From positions 372,001-436,000 of the forward strand of contig NZ_JAKIKP010000001.1 of the NCBI RefSeq assembly GCF_023284065.1: a stretch of DNA of 64,000 bases, given 5' to 3'. The notes under the pieces were generated by a model. It was not told where the DNA came from, did not search any database, and saw nothing but the letters and a program-made list of their open reading frames with translations. Position numbers and translations under genes: made by a program. Shown in pieces: positions 62,160 through 64,000 of the stretch; within the stretch, counting starts at the first letter, position 1, and the number at the start of each line of letters is the position of its first letter. Source of the DNA: Shewanella gaetbuli. Its GTDB lineage: Bacteria > Pseudomonadota > Gammaproteobacteria > Enterobacterales > Shewanellaceae.

Positions 62160-63269
62160 TTATTTTAGTACAGGAGCTTTCTCTGTACTGCTAACAATTG
62201 CTTCAATACGGCGATTTTGTTTGTTAGCTTCAGCAGAGTTACCTTCAACAATGGGCTTGGTTACACCATAACCCACGGCTTCAATACGGTTCCCACTAAT
62301 TCCATATTTAGTTTCTAACACTTCAGCGACTGCGTTAGCTCGACGCTCAGACAATGCCATATTGTAATCGGCTGCGCCTACATTCGAAGCATGTCCTTCA
62401 ATCGCCACTGTGTGTTCAGGATGTGCTTTTAAGTAGTCAGCTAACTTTTCAATTTCTGCGTATGACTCTTGTTTAATAACGGAAGAATTGTTATTAAACA
62501 AAATACCGCCTAAGTCATGCTTAGTTGTGACAGTTTTATATTCAGTACAACCGTTGCTATCAACTTTATGACTGCTTAAAGTATCTGGGCACTTATCTAA
62601 TCTATCAACTACACCGTCATTATCAGAGTCAGCGTCTACAGCAGCAACAGCTGCCGCTGCGACTGGTGCAGCAGCTACTGTTCTACCAAAGCGGTAGCTG
62701 AGCTCTAAGCCCCAATAGTTACTTTCTAATGCAAGTGTATTCCATTTGTCATCATCTAGGTTTTCGTAGCGACGGTATTTAACCGCTAATTTCATATTTT
62801 CGGTAAAATTATACCCAATACCTGCACCCACAAATGGGGCAATTCCTTTGTCACTATAGTATTCAGTGTTCCATTGCTTTTTATTACGAAGCAGATAATT
62901 CATCGCCCCCGCTTCTGCAGATAATGACCAGTTGTCTGCAAATGGGTAAAAGCCGACTAAACCAAGGGTAAATCCTCGTGCGCCAACGTCATTGAGCTTA
63001 TTGCTATAATCAACCCATGTTGCTTGGCCTAAATCACGGTAACCTAGTTCAATACCGAAGTAATCATTGAAAAGGTAACCACCGTTAAGATCCCAAGCAT
63101 ACGGATCATCTTCACCACAGATTTTCATGGTTTTTTGATCGCAATTAGGTTCGTAGTTATTAATACCTACACCACCACCAACATACCAAGGGGTCAATTC
63201 CTGAGCTGCAGATGCTGCAAACGGTAACATTGAAGTGAGAAATAGTGCTTTTACTGTGTTCTTCATCAT
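62160..63269 (-). CDS. OmpA family outer-membrane protein
   Basis: A 369-residue protein. Signal peptide about 1-21 (cleavage after SAA); N-terminal eight-stranded OmpA-type barrel (about 25-195, opening TPWYVGGGVGINNYE); a short Ala/Val linker; a calcium-binding thrombospondin type 3-like repeat DADSDNDGVVDRLDKCPDT; and a C-terminal peptidoglycan-binding OmpA domain (about 245-365, IEGHASNVGAADYNMALSERRANAV). It tethers the outer membrane to the cell wall. Several OmpA paralogues are usual in Shewanella, so I give no symbol. Confidence 0.93.
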   Translation of the reverse strand: MMKNTVKALFLTSMLPFAASAAQELTPWYVGGGVGINNYEPNCDQKTMKICGEDDPYAWDLNGGYLFNDYFGIELGYRDLGQATWVDYSNKLNDVGARGFTLGLVGFYPFADNWSLSAEAGAMNYLLRNKKQWNTEYYSDKGIAPFVGAGIGYNFTENMKLAVKYRRYENLDDDKWNTLALESNYWGLELSYRFGRTVAAAPVAAAAVAAVDADSDNDGVVDRLDKCPDTLSSHKVDSNGCTEYKTVTTKHDLGGILFNNNSSVIKQESYAEIEKLADYLKAHPEHTVAIEGHASNVGAADYNMALSERRANAVAEVLETKYGISGNRIEAVGYGVTKPIVEGNSAEANKQNRRIEAIVSSTEKAPVLK

Positions 63270-63818
63270 AATAAATCCATTGTTATAAATTCTTCACCAG
63301 AACACTTGTCACTCTTAGATTTTAGATTGAGAGTCAGTGTTGCTGGCGCTTAAGTGGTGAGTCCATTATGTTTTTAGCCAGCGGTGTAATTATGGTAGCT
63401 AATGTTGTTATTTGCTATAGCTAAAGTTATTAATAAGTCTTAATAAGGTTAATAAGTCGCTAAAACTCCACTTTTAGACCATTCTTTTAGCAGATCAACT
63501 TTTATTAATGACCAAATTGATTGGGGTAACTTTGTTTAATTCCCGCTTTATGCTGAGATTAAAACCTTATTAACCCAAACTAAGTATAGTTAATTTAGTG
63601 ATTAGTGCTGAAAGTGCGAAGTAAGTTAGCGTTTATTTGTGAATTATTTAAAACACTACGTTTTGTTAACGGGTTAATCGACTGTATATGGTTTTATCAT
63701 TTCTTGTCTAAGGTAGATTTTATAAAGGGCGTGATGTTGGTAAAAGATTAATCATGTTGTTTTTTGTTATGTTTAATTGTTTTTGTCATGTTTATATTGC
63801 TGGGGGGGAATGTCTTTT

Positions 63819-63834
63819 TGTGATCAAGATCATA
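63819..63834. promoter_or_regulatory. CRP-like site near the right edge
   Basis: TGTGATCAAGATCATA is close to the CRP consensus; it matches TGTGA fully and TCATA differs from TCACA in one base. Confidence 0.55.
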
Positions 63835-63931
63835 AGTCTGGTTTTGAGCCGCATGCTAGTTTGAGAAGGTATAAATGTAGGAGCAAAATTGTTTATGCGG
63901 CTAATTTGGCATGTTTGCCGATTAAACTAAA

Positions 63932-63960
63932 TTAGAGTTAGTTGAATGAATCGGTATAAT
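63932..63960 (+). promoter_or_regulatory. Sigma-70-like promoter facing right
   Basis: TTAGAG, a 17-base spacer and a perfect TATAAT. The downstream gene lies beyond the window. Confidence 0.45.
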
Positions 63961-64000
63961 GACCCCGCATCAATGATGTTTCCACATTAGAACTACTACC

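Larger units (their letters stand above)
63270..64000. other. Gene-free right edge with CRP-like site and promoter
   Basis: 731 bases without a credible gene. It contains a CRP-like site at 63819-63834 and a promoter-like TTAGAG-17-TATAAT at 63932-63960 on the plus strand, both probably serving a gene to the right of the window. The OmpA-family promoter must lie near 63270-63450 but is not clear. Confidence 0.55.

Overview
The window is a stretch of chromosome from a gammaproteobacterium of the Alteromonadales, most likely a Shewanella species. The reasons are the AT-rich sequence, the many enterobacterial-type gene orders (gltBD next to yhcC; mutH divergent from rppH-ptsP; rpoE-rseABC-lepA-lepB-rnc-era-recO-pdxJ-acpS; rpsP-rimM-trmD-rplS; aroF-tyrA beside pheA-raiA; thrLABC), and several details typical of Shewanella: a free-standing HPt protein (HptA) where other bacteria carry arcB, a membrane class III adenylate cyclase (CyaC) beside oxyR, a LiuR-like palindrome in front of glutamate synthase, and a cytochrome c-prime with a candidate distal Phe. 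I saw no rRNA, tRNA, CRISPR array, insertion sequence or prophage. It reads as core chromosome.

Layout. 1-4.9 kb: the 3' end of a TonB-dependent receptor, a membrane-anchored thioredoxin-like protein, a LysE exporter, a DUF3144 protein, an orphan type IV prepilin-like protein and ung. 5-12.3 kb: gltB-gltD (minus strand), a 520-base control region and the radical SAM gene yhcC. 12.6-16 kb: hptA, oxyR, cyaC and mutH. 16-16.8 kb: a long non-coding region with clustered DnaA boxes, in the same place as E. coli DARS2. 16.8-25 kb: rppH-ptsP-TSUP permease; then thyA on the opposite strand without lgt; nhaA with a small secreted protein and nhaR; sdhE-ygfX. 25-36.5 kb: nadB, then the sigma-E operon and the lepA to acpS run. 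36.6-43.5 kb: a DUF962 protein, a CNNM/CBS transporter, ypjD, ffh, and the rpsP operon. 43.7-49.1 kb: aromatic amino acid block (aroF-tyrA, a small membrane protein, pheA with its Phe-rich attenuator, raiA). 49.5-53 kb: cytochrome b561, cytochrome c-prime, trpR and slyD. 53-58 kb: thrL-thrA-thrB-thrC. 58-64 kb: a hemerythrin protein, DUF3545, pgi, tal, an OmpA-family protein and a gene-free right edge.

How it works together. Much of the window is nitrogen and amino acid supply (GltBD, AroF/TyrA/PheA, TrpR, ThrABC). Two of these units carry complete transcription-attenuation leaders (pheL, thrL) that can be read directly. A second theme is redox and respiratory control through HptA, OxyR, CyaC and CRP-like sites. 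A third is envelope stress (RpoE/RseABC, with a recognisable sigma-E promoter).

The most unusual points are: (1) PheA carries a C-terminal domain that resembles type I-beta DAHP synthase but has lost the catalytic signatures; (2) a candidate DARS2-like DnaA-box cluster lies between mutH and rppH; (3) thyA is of the longer Vibrio type, is inverted, and lgt is absent from its usual place; (4) the pheA attenuator may be read from a leaderless leader peptide. Family and synteny statements are from memory; no database search was run.
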